The notes: generated by a model not told the origin, from the letters alone. Shown: positions 20,467 through 30,366, counted from the stretch's first letter. The stretch is DNA of 64,000 nucleotides from Phyllobacterium pellucidum (GCF_013327855.1 NZ_JABUMX010000003.1:434001-498000); one strand, 5' to 3'. Made by a program: numbers and translations.

Positions 20467-23034
20467 TCAGAGGTTTCGCAGGATCGGCGCAGCCTTTTGT
20501 CCAAGAATTCGCCAGGTTCCAGCAAGCCCAAAACCGACCGTTAAAACGAGCGCGATAATGACGGTCATGACCGCGACTTCGGGCTGGAAATAGGCTGGCA
20601 GCGTCATGACGCGCACCACCACGTACCACGCTGCCGCACTGCCGGCGAGAAGCGCGAAAATGGCCGTCGAAAGACCGAGCAGCATATATTCAAGGCTGAA
20701 AGCCTTGATCAGCGTGCGCCGGGTCGCGCCAAGCGTTTTCAACACTACAGCATCGTGCACGCGAGCGCGGTTGCCGGCTGCGAGCGCCCCGCCGAGGACA
20801 AGAATCGAGGCGATCAGTGCCACGGAAGCTGCGGCGCGAATGGCGACGGCGAGTTGGCCGACGAGCTCGTTGGCAATGGTGATTGCATCTTTGACCCGCA
20901 CCGTCGTGACCGCGGGGAACGCCTGGGTCACGTTGCGCATGACCGCAGCTTCTTCCTGCGGAGTGGAGGTCGGGTCCGTCAAAGTCGCCAGCCAGGCATG
21001 CGGCGCGCCCGCAAATGTATTGGGCGAAAAAACCATCACGAAGTTGATCGCGAGCGATTCCCATTGCAGTTGCCTTAGATTGGCAATACGCGCCGTTACA
21101 TTGCGGCCAAGCACGTTGACGGTCACCGTATCCCCGACCTTGAGGCCGAGATTTGTCGCCTCTTCCGCCGAGAACGAAACCAGCGGTTCGCCGGAATAGT
21201 CGGCGGGCCACCATTCGCCCTTGGTCAGCGCCGAGTTTTCAGGCACGCTCTTCGCATAGGTAATGCCCCGGTCGCCGCGCAGGACCCACGCGCCCTCCGG
21301 CGCAATGGTCATTTTGGTAACGTCCGTGCCGTTCAAGGCGATGATGCGCCCGCGCAGCATGGGAGCGCTGACGATCTTGCCGTTGGGAGCCGATTTCTGC
21401 AGAACGCCTTTGAACTCGTCCACCTGGCGGCTCTGTATATCGACGAAGAAGAAATTCGGCGCCCGCTCAGGGAGATTGCCGGCGAGTTGCTGACGCAGGC
21501 TGCCATCGATGAGGCCAAGCGTAACGAGAAGCGTCAGGCCGAGCCCCAGTGACAGCACAACCGAGGGGGTGAGCGCGCCCGGGCGATGGATGTTTCCGAT
21601 CGCGAGCCGCAACGCCGTCGAGCGAACCCGCGGGGCACGGCGTGCGAGCCATTGCACGAATACCGAGACGCCGCGCAAGACGAGGAAGGAAAACGCCACC
21701 GCGCCAATAAAGATCGTGGCGATACGCCTGTCATAAGAAAAATAGATGGCAAGCGCGCAAAGCACCGCGATGACGGCAGCAGCGGCGATGATGTAGGCAG
21801 GCTTTGGCCAACCGCGCTGCTCGAAGCCCTGCTCGCGGAAAAGCGCCGTCGCCGGAACGTCGCGGGCCCGCCCCAATGGGAGAATGGCGAAGGCGAGTGT
21901 CGTCAGGAAACCGAACAGGGCAGCCCATGCCAATGCGCCCGGATAGAAGCCGCCCTTGGCCGCTATCGGCAACACGCTCTGCAAGGCATAGCCCGCCACA
22001 TAGGGGATGATCGCGGCAAGCACGAGGCCGATCGCAATACCGACGAGCGCAATCATCAAGATTTGCGAGAGGTAAACAGCAATGACGAACCAGCCGGGGG
22101 CGCCGAGTGACTTGAATGTGGCAATGACCCCGCGCTTTCCATCAATATAGGCGCGGACCGCATTCGCGACCCCGACGCCGCCGACGATCAGCGCCGTCAG
22201 GCCTACGAGGGTCAGGAACTGCGAAAAGCGTTCTATATTGGCGCTGAGTGAAGGCGCGGCATTTGTCCGGCCCCGAATACTCCAACCGGCTTGCGGAAAC
22301 TTCTCCTTGGCTTCGTCGCGTATGGCGGTGAGCGCAGCTTCATCGGTCCCCGCGGGCAGCGCAAGCTTGTAGCTGTGCTCGACGAGGCTTCCGGGCTGAA
22401 CGAGGCCGGCAGCCTCGAGCCCCTGCAGGGATACCATCATGCGCGGCGCAAAGCCGAAGCCGTCGGAAAGCAGATCGGGTTCGTTGCCGATGACCGCCCG
22501 CAGTTCGAACTTCGCCCCTCCGACGAGAACCTGATCGCCAAGCTTGAGGTTGAGACGATCGAGCAGAACCTGCGCGACGGCTGCGCCATAGACCCCGTTC
22601 ACCTCACCGAACAACGTCTTGTCATCGCCCGCCGGCGTTGTCACCAACGACCCGTAAAGCGGATATGCGCCATCGACGGCCTTGAGCTCGACAAGCGACT
22701 GGTCCGAGCCATTCGGTAGCCTTGCCATGGACCGCATATTGGCGCTGACCGCCACACGCCCCTTGCTTTCAAGAAAAGCGCGCTCTTGCACATCCACTTC
22801 ACGCTGATTGAGCTGAAACCTGAGATCGCCGCCAAGAATGCTCTGCCCCTGCGAGTAGATGCCGGCACTGACCGCGTTCGCCACCGAGTTGACGCCGCCG
22901 ATCGCGGCGACGCCGAGCGTTATACAGGCAAGGAAGATATAGAAGCCGGACAGGCCACTGCGCATTTCACGCAGGGCAAAAGTGAAAGCAAGTTTGAGCG
23001 ACGGCGCTGTCCTGGACGATGCTGTCTCCCTCAT
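20467..23034 (-). CDS. ybbP: ABC transporter permease, YbbP/FtsX-like
   Basis: An 855-aa permease with two FtsX domains: N-terminal span at about residues 25-50, three-span bundles near residues 265-400 and 720-850, and large extracytoplasmic domains between. FLACITLGVAAIGGVNSV at the N-terminus, GVANAVRAYIDGKRGVIATFKSLGA in pieces around residues 290-310, and DAVVLKTLGATRRTLIKAF near the end are FtsX-type signatures. It overlaps the ATPase gene by four bases. With that gene and the divergent tesA-like gene this matches the E. coli tesA-ybbA-ybbP arrangement. The substrate is unknown; lipid or lipoprotein handling is an inference. Confidence 0.9.
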   Translation of the reverse strand: MRETASSRTAPSLKLAFTFALREMRSGLSGFYIFLACITLGVAAIGGVNSVANAVSAGIYSQGQSILGGDLRFQLNQREVDVQERAFLESKGRVAVSANMRSMARLPNGSDQSLVELKAVDGAYPLYGSLVTTPAGDDKTLFGEVNGVYGAAVAQVLLDRLNLKLGDQVLVGGAKFELRAVIGNEPDLLSDGFGFAPRMMVSLQGLEAAGLVQPGSLVEHSYKLALPAGTDEAALTAIRDEAKEKFPQAGWSIRGRTNAAPSLSANIERFSQFLTLVGLTALIVGGVGVANAVRAYIDGKRGVIATFKSLGAPGWFVIAVYLSQILMIALVGIAIGLVLAAIIPYVAGYALQSVLPIAAKGGFYPGALAWAALFGFLTTLAFAILPLGRARDVPATALFREQGFEQRGWPKPAYIIAAAAVIAVLCALAIYFSYDRRIATIFIGAVAFSFLVLRGVSVFVQWLARRAPRVRSTALRLAIGNIHRPGALTPSVVLSLGLGLTLLVTLGLIDGSLRQQLAGNLPERAPNFFFVDIQSRQVDEFKGVLQKSAPNGKIVSAPMLRGRIIALNGTDVTKMTIAPEGAWVLRGDRGITYAKSVPENSALTKGEWWPADYSGEPLVSFSAEEATNLGLKVGDTVTVNVLGRNVTARIANLRQLQWESLAINFVMVFSPNTFAGAPHAWLATLTDPTSTPQEEAAVMRNVTQAFPAVTTVRVKDAITIANELVGQLAVAIRAAASVALIASILVLGGALAAGNRARVHDAVVLKTLGATRRTLIKAFSLEYMLLGLSTAIFALLAGSAAAWYVVVRVMTLPAYFQPEVAVMTVIIALVLTVGFGLAGTWRILGQKAAPILRNL

Positions 23035-23735
23035 GCGGATTTCGCCAGCTCCGGCGCATCCGCATCCTTTTCAATCTTGCCGGACCGAACGCGGATTTCC
23101 CGGTCGCATCGCCCGGCAAGCGCGGCATCGTGCGTGACGAGCACCAGCGTCAGTCCAAGCTCGCGCTGCTTCTCGAACAAGAGGTCGGCAATCTGCTTGC
23201 CTGTTGCCGTGTCGAGATTGCCGGTCGGCTCATCGGCGATAAGTATTTTCGGCGATGGCGCCAACGCCCGCGCAATGGCGACACGCTGTTGTTCGCCGCC
23301 CGAAAGCTCCCCCGGATAGTGGGTCACCCGGTCGGCAAGTCCGACGGCGGCCAGGACCCGTTCAGCAATGGCGAAGGCATCGGGATTGCCGGCAAGCTCC
23401 AGGGGAACAGCGACATTCTCCAGCGCCGTCATATTCGGAATGAGATGGAATGACTGGAAGACGATGCCGATATTGCGCCCGCGAAAAGCGGCCGTCGCGT
23501 CCTCGTTCATCCTTTCGAGCCTTTCGCCGGCGATCTCGACCGAGCCGGAGTCGACCTGCTCAAGCCCGGCAAGCACCATCAACAAGGTCGATTTGCCGGA
23601 GCCCGAGGGACCGACGATACCGACTGACTGGCTCGCGTTGATATTGAGCGAAACCCCCTTGAGCACATGCACCGAGGACGCCCCGCTGCCAAGCGTCAAC
23701 TCAATGTGATCGAGCGCGATCATGGAATTAGTCAC
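23031..23735 (-). CDS. ybbA: ABC transporter ATP-binding protein, YbbA/LolD-like
   Basis: ATPase partner of the downstream permease. Walker A GPSGSGKSTLLMVLAGLE, signature YPGELSGGEQQRVAIARAL, Walker B ILIADEPTGNLD and H-loop VLVTHDAAL are all present. The GTG at 23735 (234 aa) is chosen because AAGGA lies upstream at good spacing; an ATG at 23723 is an alternative. A longer reading to 23876 would cross the tesA-like promoter region and start codon. It belongs to the MacB/LolD/YbbA subgroup that works with FtsX-type permeases. Confidence 0.93.
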   Translation of the reverse strand: MTNSMIALDHIELTLGSGASSVHVLKGVSLNINASQSVGIVGPSGSGKSTLLMVLAGLEQVDSGSVEIAGERLERMNEDATAAFRGRNIGIVFQSFHLIPNMTALENVAVPLELAGNPDAFAIAERVLAAVGLADRVTHYPGELSGGEQQRVAIARALAPSPKILIADEPTGNLDTATGKQIADLLFEKQRELGLTLVLVTHDAALAGRCDREIRVRSGKIEKDADAPELAKSA

Positions 23736-23802
23736 GAATTGACATCCTTTGCGATATGGTCGGGCCGAGTCGCCGCAGTTGGTCTGATATGGGTAGCCCA
23801 AA

Positions 23803-24474
23803 ATGAGATTCAAACCGTTGATGCAAATACTGGTTTCAATTGGCCTTGTTGCCTTGCCGTCGCTGGCCTTGGCCAATCAAAATGCCGTGTCCGATCGACC
23901 GCTCGCGGTCGTCGGTTTCGGTGACAGCCTGATGTCGGGCTTCGAACTGCCGGTCCGGGATTCCTTCACTGCGCAGCTCGAAAAGGCCCTGAAGGACAAG
24001 GGCGTCGACGTCACGATCGCCAATGCCGGTGTTGCAGGTGAAACCACAACCGACGGCCTTTCGCGTCTCGACTGGTCGGTGCCGGACGGCACGGATATGG
24101 TGATCCTGGAATTTGGTGCAAATGACGCCCTGCGTGGCATTTCGCCGGAAATCAGCGAGAAGAACCTTTCCGAAATCATCGAGCGGCTGAAGCAGCGCAA
24201 CGTCAAGGTCATCATTGCCGGGATGCTGGCGCCGCCCAACATGGGCCGCGACTACGAAGACAAGTTCAATTCCATTTTCCCGCGTCTTGCCGCCAAATAT
24301 GATGTTCCGCTCTATCCGTTCTTCATGGACGGTGTCGCAACGGAAAAATCGCTGCAGCTCGAAGACGGCATGCACCCCAACGCCAAGGGCGTTGCCCGTA
24401 TGGTCGAAGGCTTCATGCCGGTGATGGAAAGAACCATCGCGGCATCGAGCGAAGCTGCCGGCGGAACCCAATAG
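23803..24474 (+). CDS. tesA: Periplasmic GDSL esterase/arylesterase, TesA-like
   Basis: SGNH hydrolase of 223 aa. It has a signal peptide ending near SLALANQ, then block I GFGDSLMSG (nucleophile Ser), block III with Asn in EFGANDALRG, and block V EDGMHPNAKG with the Asp/His pair. It probably acts in the periplasm on acyl or aryl esters, like E. coli thioesterase I/protease I. It is divergent from ybbA across 67 bases, the same pairing as in E. coli, which suggests joint function or regulation. Confidence 0.92.
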   Translation: MRFKPLMQILVSIGLVALPSLALANQNAVSDRPLAVVGFGDSLMSGFELPVRDSFTAQLEKALKDKGVDVTIANAGVAGETTTDGLSRLDWSVPDGTDMVILEFGANDALRGISPEISEKNLSEIIERLKQRNVKVIIAGMLAPPNMGRDYEDKFNSIFPRLAAKYDVPLYPFFMDGVATEKSLQLEDGMHPNAKGVARMVEGFMPVMERTIAASSEAAGGTQ

Positions 24475-24646
24475 CACCATCCTCCGAAAGTTGGACCGCG
24501 GTTGCCCGAGGATAGGCTTGCCACAACTTCCGGGGGACAATGCGTGTCCAATATGTCGCGCTGCAAGATAATCATAAGGAATGCCTTGCTCCCGGACTCA
24601 TTCGATGATTCTCTAGAATGACAACTCGATTCGGGGAGGATGCCTT

Positions 24647-25243
24647 ATGCCGCGTCTCTTTACTGCCCTCGAAATCCCGAGGGACGCCGCCCTCTCACTG
24701 TCGCTCTTGCGCGGTGGTCTACCAGGCGCCCGATGGATTGACGTCGAAAACTATCACATCACATTGCGGTTCATCGGAGATGTCGAAGGGCATGTCGCTG
24801 ACGAGATCGCCAATGCGCTGGATCGCATTCGCCGGCCGGAATTCACGCTGAAGCTTTCGGGCGTTGGCGCGTTTGGCTCGAAGAAGCCGCACAGCATCTT
24901 TGCCTGCGTATCGCCTTCGCCTGATATCCAGGCGCTGCAGGCAGAGATCGAGCGCATCTGCCAAAGGCTGATGCTGCCGGCCGATCCGCGCAAGTTTACC
25001 CCGCACGTGACGCTGGCCCGCCTGCGCAATGTGCGCAACGAAGAGGTCGCTCACTATCTCTCGTCGCGTGGCAATTTCGCGACCACGCCGTTCAAGATCG
25101 GGCGTTTCGTGCTGATGTCGTCGCGTGACTCCGTCGGCGGCGGACCCTACATCGTCGAGGAGGCATGGCCTCTCGAAGCACCTCGCTCGTCGTTTCAGAA
25201 CAGCCTGGAGAGGCCTTTCGAGGCAGCAAGGACCATACGGTAG
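24647..25243 (+). CDS. thpR: RNA 2',3'-cyclic phosphodiesterase ThpR
   Basis: 2H-phosphoesterase of the LigT/ThpR family that opens 2',3'-cyclic phosphates on RNA and can reverse 2'-5' ligation. The 198-aa product has the two HxT motifs, HITLRF (His37) and HVTLAR (His120), at the right spacing, with PRLFTALEIP at the N-terminus and GPYIVEEAWPL near the end. Its last 49 bases overlap, on the opposite strand, the 3' end of the phosphatase gene. No partner gene is evident. Confidence 0.93.
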   Translation: MPRLFTALEIPRDAALSLSLLRGGLPGARWIDVENYHITLRFIGDVEGHVADEIANALDRIRRPEFTLKLSGVGAFGSKKPHSIFACVSPSPDIQALQAEIERICQRLMLPADPRKFTPHVTLARLRNVRNEEVAHYLSSRGNFATTPFKIGRFVLMSSRDSVGGGPYIVEEAWPLEAPRSSFQNSLERPFEAARTIR

Positions 25244-25665
25244 ACGCGCTCGAAATCGGCGTCGGTTCCATAGTAGGGGTCGGGGATTTCCTGCGGCTCT
25301 CCCAGCGCCAATTCATTGAAGAGCCCGGCCGTCGCAGTAGCACCAGCGGGCTGGCGCGCGGCTATGGCCTTCATGTTCCCGCGATCCATGCCGAGGATCA
25401 GATCGAAGCTCGCAAAGTCGCCCGGTGTCAATTGCCGGCAACGCTGGTCGGAGATGTCGATGCCGTGGTGACGCGCAACGCGAATCGAGCGGCGATCCGG
25501 TGCTTCGCCTGTGTGATAGCCATTGGTACCTGCCGAATCGATCGATACATCGCTGCCCTTGCCTTCCCCTGCAAGCACGGCGCGAAAGACGCCTTCTGCG
25601 AGCGGTGAGCGGCAAATGTTGCCGAGACAGACGAAGAGGACGGAACGGTAGGGTAATTGCACCAT
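25195..25665 (-). CDS. Low-molecular-weight protein-tyrosine phosphatase
   Basis: A 156-aa phosphatase with the P-loop VCLGNICRSP (nucleophile Cys13, Arg19) near the N-terminus and the general-acid Asp in IPDPYYG near residue 128, both essential features. RHHGIDISDQRCRQL and LILGMDRGN are also typical. The cellular substrate is unknown; relatives act on tyrosine-phosphorylated or arginine-phosphorylated proteins. It converges with thpR, and the two coding sequences overlap by 49 bases. Confidence 0.93.
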   Translation of the reverse strand: MVQLPYRSVLFVCLGNICRSPLAEGVFRAVLAGEGKGSDVSIDSAGTNGYHTGEAPDRRSIRVARHHGIDISDQRCRQLTPGDFASFDLILGMDRGNMKAIAARQPAGATATAGLFNELALGEPQEIPDPYYGTDADFERVYRMVLAASKGLSRLF

Positions 25666-25799
25666 GATGGTTTCCGGTGTGGAGAAAGATCAAACGGTCA
25701 GGCCATGATGGATATTCTCACGGCGAATTGATCGCAAGTCTTGTACCGCGCATTCGCCTTACCCATGTTGTGTAACCTGAAACCTCAGAAGGAAAAGGG

Positions 25800-26189
25800 A
25801 TGGACGACGTCAAGATCGGTGAGATTCTGGAGCCTGGCAGCGAGGAAAAGCAACGCAGCCGCGAGGAGCGCGTGCGCGCGCAGTTCTGGAAGACCGTGCG
25901 AAAGGCTGCAAAGGCCGTGCCGTTCCTCGATGAGGTCATCGCCGCCTATTACGCTGCCCTCGACCCCGCAACCCCTACGCGGGTGCGCGGTATTCTCCTT
26001 GCCTCGCTCGCCTATTTCGTCCTGCCGCTCGACTTCATCCCGGACTTCATATTCGGTCTCGGGTTCACGGATGACGCCGCCGTTCTCATGGCTGCCCTGA
26101 CCGCGATCCGCACGCACATTACACCGGCGCACCGTGCCGCCGCGAAGAAAGCTCTCGACGACCTCGATCGGGATCCGGCGAAGCGTTGA
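25800..26189 (+). CDS. YkvA/DUF1232 family membrane protein
   Basis: A 129-aa protein with a charged N-terminal half and one or two membrane segments. The DUF1232 core is RVRGILLASLAYFVLPLDFIPD followed by the GFTDDAAVLMAAL stretch, which is the family signature. Function is unknown. The start follows AAGGAAAAGGG. It stands alone between the phosphatase (divergent) and the IalB-like gene. Confidence 0.88.
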   Translation: MDDVKIGEILEPGSEEKQRSREERVRAQFWKTVRKAAKAVPFLDEVIAAYYAALDPATPTRVRGILLASLAYFVLPLDFIPDFIFGLGFTDDAAVLMAALTAIRTHITPAHRAAAKKALDDLDRDPAKR

Positions 26190-26455
26190 TGGCCGCTACC
26201 CAATCACAAGCCCGTGATGTCGCAGATCGTCAAAGTGTCGCCGCTTTTCTTTGGCTGGACTTGCGGTGTGGGACTTTGAAAAAAGGACGTAACTTCTAAC
26301 TCCCTGCAATCGCTTTTTTGACCCTGTCTTCACCGTTTGGTAACCCAGATTAAGTCAAATTAAGAGAAGCGAACCGGACAATGCCGCGATCGGATTTTTC
26401 CGGGCCATTGCCGGTTCACGAGTTATGAAGTGAACGACAGAAACTGGTAGGTAAA

Positions 26456-26959
26456 ATGTTTGGAAAATCAATCGTAGCGGCGTCTGTCATCATAGTTGGA
26501 GTGACAGGAACGGCTCTTGCCCAAACCCCGAGTCAGATCAGCCAGTTCAATGCCTGGGGCGCCTACAGCTATCAGCAGGGCAACGGCAAGGTATGCTACG
26601 TACTTTCCGTTCCGGTCGACAAGCAGCCGGCTAAGATCGACCATGGCGACAATTTCTTCATGGTCAGCCAGAAACCGGGGCAGAATGTCAGCTTCGAGCC
26701 GCAGTTCAAGGCAGGCTACGAACTGCAGAAGGATTCGAAGGTCACCGTGACTATCGATGAACGCAGCTTCTCCATGTTTACCAATGGCAGCCATGGCTGG
26801 ATGGAAAACGCCGCGGAGGAGCCCCAGCTCGTCGCCGCCCTGCGCTCGGGCCACAAGATGACGATCAGTGCCGTGTCGAAGCGCGGGACAAAGACGAGTT
26901 ACGGCTATTCGCTAAAAGGTGTCTCGGCGGCGCTTAAGGCGATAGCCACCTGCAAATAG
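26456..26959 (+). CDS. Invasion-associated locus B (IalB)-like exported protein
   Basis: Exported protein of 167 aa in the IalB family, common in Bartonella, Brucella and other Rhizobiales. IalB of Bartonella is linked to erythrocyte invasion, but most family members lie in non-pathogens and their role is unknown. It has a signal peptide ending TALAQTP, then FNAWGAYSYQQGNGKVCYV, FFMVSQKP, and the C-terminal GYSLKGVSAALKAIATCK. The two Cys (KVCYV and ATCK) probably form a disulfide, as in relatives. A terminator follows. Confidence 0.87.
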   Translation: MFGKSIVAASVIIVGVTGTALAQTPSQISQFNAWGAYSYQQGNGKVCYVLSVPVDKQPAKIDHGDNFFMVSQKPGQNVSFEPQFKAGYELQKDSKVTVTIDERSFSMFTNGSHGWMENAAEEPQLVAALRSGHKMTISAVSKRGTKTSYGYSLKGVSAALKAIATCK

Positions 26960-26983
26960 CCACCCCGACATCAACAATTTGCG

Positions 26984-27012
26984 AAGGCCGGACGCAATTA
27001 GTCCGGCCTTTT
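26984..27012 (+). terminator. Intrinsic terminator after the IalB-like gene
   Basis: A 10-bp perfect stem, AAGGCCGGAC (26984-26993) with GTCCGGCCTT (27001-27010), is followed by two more T. Confidence 0.85.
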
Positions 27013-27071
27013 GCATGTCGGCCCGGAACGTGATATGAGCCGCGCTTCACGAAAGAACGTTAGAAAATCCC

Positions 27072-28310
27072 ATGTCTGTAGCGCTTGACCTGACACATTC
27101 TGTTGCCCGGGAAAAATCCCGTGACGCACGCCCGACCGCGGCAGCAGAAATGCCTTCGCTAATCGGTCTGACGCGCGCAGAAATCGGCGAGGCCCTTGTC
27201 GCCATCGGCGTCCCCGAGCGCCAGATCAAGATGCGCGTGGCGCAACTTTGGCACTGGCTCTATGTGCGCGGCGTTTCGGATTTTGCCGACATGCTCAACA
27301 TTTCCCGCGATATGCGCGAGCTGCTTGCGCGCCATTTCACCATTGCCCGCCCCGAGATCGTCGAAGAACAGATTTCCAACGACGGCACGCGCAAATGGCT
27401 TTTTCGCTTTCCCCCGCGCGGTGCCGGACGGCCTGTCGAGATCGAGACGGTATATATTCCGGAGGAAGGGCGCGGCACGCTGTGCATTTCGAGCCAGGTA
27501 GGCTGCACCCTCACCTGTTCATTCTGCCACACCGGCACACAGAAGCTCGTGCGCAACCTTACGGCTAAGGAAATCCTTGCGCAGTTGCTTATTGCCCGCG
27601 ACCGCCTTGGCGATTTTCCCGATCGCAATACGCCGGACGGCGCGATCGTGCCGGCCGAGGGCCGCAAGGTGTCCAACATCGTCATGATGGGCATGGGCGA
27701 ACCGCTCTATAATTTCGAGAATGTTAAGAAGGCCCTGCTGATCGCCTCCGACGGCGATGGGCTTTCGCTGTCGAAGCGTCGCATTACCCTTTCGACGTCC
27801 GGCGTCGTTCCTGAAATCTACCGCACCGGGGAAGAGATCGGCGTCATGCTGGCGATTTCCCTGCACGCGGTGAACGACGATCTTCGCGACATGCTGGTTC
27901 CGATCAACAAGAAGTATCCATTGAAGGAGCTTCTTGACGCATGCCGCGCCTATCCGAGCCTCTCCAATTCCAAGCGCATCACCTTCGAGTATGTGATGTT
28001 GAAGGGTGTCAACGATTCGCTCGATGACGCCAAGGAGTTGGTCCGCCTCCTGAAGGGCATTCCGGCCAAGATCAACCTTATTCCCTTCAATCCCTGGCCG
28101 GGCGTCAACTACCAGTGTTCCGATTGGGAACAGATTGAAAAGTTTGCCGATTACGTGAACAATGCGGGCTATGCCTCGCCGATCCGCACGCCGCGCGGCC
28201 GCGATATTCTTGCCGCCTGCGGTCAGCTCAAATCCGAATCGGAACGCATGAAAAAAACGGAGCGCCTCGCCTTCGAAGCGGCGATGATCGCCGGGCATGG
28301 CGAAGATTGA
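27072..28310 (+). CDS. rlmN: 23S rRNA/tRNA adenine-C2 methyltransferase RlmN
   Basis: Radical-SAM enzyme that methylates A2503 of 23S rRNA and A37 of some tRNAs, improving decoding accuracy. The 412-aa product has the cluster motif [15 protein letters not shown] before it, [13 protein letters not shown], and the second catalytic cysteine region CGQLKSE near residue 385. An N-terminal accessory domain of about 100 residues ([11 protein letters not shown]) is as expected. A four-base overlap with the next gene suggests co-transcription. Confidence 0.96.
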   Translation: MSVALDLTHSVAREKSRDARPTAAAEMPSLIGLTRAEIGEALVAIGVPERQIKMRVAQLWHWLYVRGVSDFADMLNISRDMRELLARHFTIARPEIVEEQISNDGTRKWLFRFPPRGAGRPVEIETVYIPEEGRGTLCISSQVGCTLTCSFCHTGTQKLVRNLTAKEILAQLLIARDRLGDFPDRNTPDGAIVPAEGRKVSNIVMMGMGEPLYNFENVKKALLIASDGDGLSLSKRRITLSTSGVVPEIYRTGEEIGVMLAISLHAVNDDLRDMLVPINKKYPLKELLDACRAYPSLSNSKRITFEYVMLKGVNDSLDDAKELVRLLKGIPAKINLIPFNPWPGVNYQCSDWEQIEKFADYVNNAGYASPIRTPRGRDILAACGQLKSESERMKKTERLAFEAAMIAGHGED

Positions 28311-28741
28311 CCCAGCTTCTGCATTATCTCTTTCGCTTCGCCCTCGCCGTTTTTGGCTTCATCTGCGCAATCATTGCCGCGTCGATTTTCCTGAACATGC
28401 TGCTTCTCGGCAATTCGGAGTGGATCGGCACGGAGGGGCCTTTTCTCTATACGACGGTGCCGGTCTTTGCGGTCGTGATCGGCTATAGCGTCTTCGTGCC
28501 GTCCTCAATGCTGATCCTGTACGCCGAACTGACCGGCTGGCGCGATTGGTTGTTCTACGCTCTCGGCGGCGCGGCGACGGCGCTCTTCGTCATCGTCTGG
28601 AAATGGCGGCCGCAATCCGAGGATGTCAGCACATTTGCTGCGATCCTCGCCACCGGCGTTGTCGGCGGCGCTGTCTATTGGCTGGTTTCGGGGCGAACGG
28701 CGGGGCTTGGAGCACAGCGCGCTCCCCACCGCAATATCTAG
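28307..28741 (+). CDS. Small integral membrane protein, unknown function
   Basis: A 144-aa protein starting at TTG 28307 inside the rlmN stop, with four predicted membrane spans (about residues 8-32, 45-68, 80-100 and 110-130). I do not recognise the family. The continuous reading frame, overlap-coupled start and hydrophobic pattern support a real gene. It ends one base before the convergent LysE gene, so the two stop codons abut. Confidence 0.72.
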   Translation: MTQLLHYLFRFALAVFGFICAIIAASIFLNMLLLGNSEWIGTEGPFLYTTVPVFAVVIGYSVFVPSSMLILYAELTGWRDWLFYALGGAATALFVIVWKWRPQSEDVSTFAAILATGVVGGAVYWLVSGRTAGLGAQRAPHRNI

Positions 28742-29383
28742 CTATTTCGCCTGGGCCATCAGGATCTTCGCGGCAAAGGCCGAAAACACGCCAGCAAACA
28801 GCCAATCGGTAATGCGAGTGACCCGCGGGCTTTTCTTGAGCAGCATCGAGAACTTGTCGGCCGCGATAATCATCGGCGAAACCACAGGCAGCGCCATGGG
28901 GATAAACAGCACACCCAGGAAAAACAGCTTGCCGGGCGCGTGCGGATCACTGGCTGAGACGAACTGCGGCAGGAACGTCATGAAGAAGAGAATAATCTTG
29001 GGATTGAGCAGGTTGATACCAAATCCCGTCAGCCAATTCTGGAAGAGCGTGTGCGACTGGCCGATCTTCTTTTCGGGCGAGAAAGCCGAGCCATTGCGGA
29101 TCGCCTGGAAGGCGAGCCAGACAAGGTAGCCGGCGCCGACGATCTTCAGTGCGAAGAACGCGGTTGGCGACGCGACGATCAGCGCCGAGAGGCCGATGGC
29201 GACCATGGTCGTGTGGACGACGATGCCGGTGCTGGCACCGGCAAGGCAGGCAAAGCCCGCTGCCTTTCCTTCCGACAGCGCTCGCCCCACGAAGAGGGTC
29301 ATATCCGGACCCGGCGTGATGGATAATACGAAGGTCGCGATGGCAAATTGCAGAATTGTGGGCCAGTCTGGAATGAAATTCAT
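28742..29383 (-). CDS. LysE/RhtB family amino-acid exporter
   Basis: A 213-aa inner-membrane protein with six hydrophobic segments. The family signature TPGPDMTLFVGRALSEG is near the N-terminus, followed by GIVVHTTMVAIGLSAL, KIVGAGYLVWLAFQAIRNG and FGINLLNPKIILFFMTFLPQF. Family members export lysine, homoserine, threonine or cysteine derivatives; the substrate cannot be inferred here. Single-gene unit on the minus strand. Confidence 0.92.
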   Translation of the reverse strand: MNFIPDWPTILQFAIATFVLSITPGPDMTLFVGRALSEGKAAGFACLAGASTGIVVHTTMVAIGLSALIVASPTAFFALKIVGAGYLVWLAFQAIRNGSAFSPEKKIGQSHTLFQNWLTGFGINLLNPKIILFFMTFLPQFVSASDPHAPGKLFFLGVLFIPMALPVVSPMIIAADKFSMLLKKSPRVTRITDWLFAGVFSAFAAKILMAQAK

Positions 29384-29577
29384 AAGAGTACTCCGTCGAA
29401 GCGGGCGGAAATTAACGCGAAAGACCGATTTTGGCTATCAGATTTCAGCTGTCCCGACGACACGAACGAAAAAACCTTGCCATAACAAGGGCACGATAAC
29501 TTCCTCATCACGCCGTAATGCCGTTGCAACATAAGCATTGCACAAGAGTGCTCGAATCATCGGCCGCCAGGGAAGCC

Positions 29578-30366
29578 ATGGTCTACTACCGGACAACCTC
29601 AAAGCCATGTGGAACGGCCCAATACGGATTCGGCGCCTGGAGCGAAGCAACTTGCCTTGCAGGGCTCCTGATCCTCTGGATGGCGCTCGCCATCCTGTTC
29701 AACAGTGCCCCTGAGTTCGACAAAGACGTCTCATCGATTTTCTTTATCGCTCGTCAATGCGCCAATGGAGCCGCCGGTTCGATATGCGGCGATTTTCCCG
29801 CAAGTTCGGTCCACCTGCTGAAAACGCTCCGTCGTGTGTTCTACGCCCTCCCGATGGTCGGAGCGAGCGTCGTCGTCACGATCGCGCTACGCGATCTCGC
29901 TTCCGGACTTCGATGGAACCACGAGCGAATCCGCATCTCGACCGTGTCGCTGATTACGCTGGCGATGGGACCCGGACTGCTGGTGAATGGGTATTTGAAG
30001 GAGTTCGTCGGCAGGCCCCGCCCGGCAGATTCGCTGCTCTTTGGCGGCGACCTGCCCTTTGTTGCTGCCGCCGAATGGTCGAAGGCCTGCCTTCACAATT
30101 GTTCGTTTGTTTCCGGTGAAGCCGCCGGCATTGCATGGATCATCTGCCTGCTGCCGCTTTGGCCGCACCATCAGCGGCAGCGGGTTTTTTGGGTCATGCT
30201 GGCGATCGTGATCACGACGGATATGCTGCGCGTTGCCTTTGGCCGACACTATATTTCCGATGTCGTTTTGGGCTCCCTGTCCACGCTGGTCATCTTCTCG
30301 GCGGTTGCATGGGCCGGGGAGTTGTTGACGCGGAGGTTTTATCCAGGCGTCCGCCCCGCCTTGTAG
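29578..30366 (+). CDS. PAP2-family membrane phosphatase
   Basis: Membrane lipid phosphatase, 262 aa from the ATG at 29578. An ATG at 29518 would add 20 residues without family similarity. Three PAP2 motifs occur in order: KEFVGRPRP, CSFVSGEA and RVAFGRHYISDV, the last with catalytic His and Asp. About five to six membrane spans are visible. Relatives dephosphorylate undecaprenyl-PP, phosphatidylglycerophosphate or lipid A (LpxE). The next gene on the same strand encodes an ArnT-like glycosyltransferase, which makes a lipid A or polyprenyl-phosphate role plausible but unproven. Confidence 0.87.
   Translation: MVYYRTTSKPCGTAQYGFGAWSEATCLAGLLILWMALAILFNSAPEFDKDVSSIFFIARQCANGAAGSICGDFPASSVHLLKTLRRVFYALPMVGASVVVTIALRDLASGLRWNHERIRISTVSLITLAMGPGLLVNGYLKEFVGRPRPADSLLFGGDLPFVAAAEWSKACLHNCSFVSGEAAGIAWIICLLPLWPHHQRQRVFWVMLAIVITTDMLRVAFGRHYISDVVLGSLSTLVIFSAVAWAGELLTRRFYPGVRPAL

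Noticed and set aside
26347..26362. A CtrA-type site upstream of the IalB-like gene
   Set aside because: Two TTAA half-sites occur but with six bases between them instead of seven and no trailing C; not enough support.
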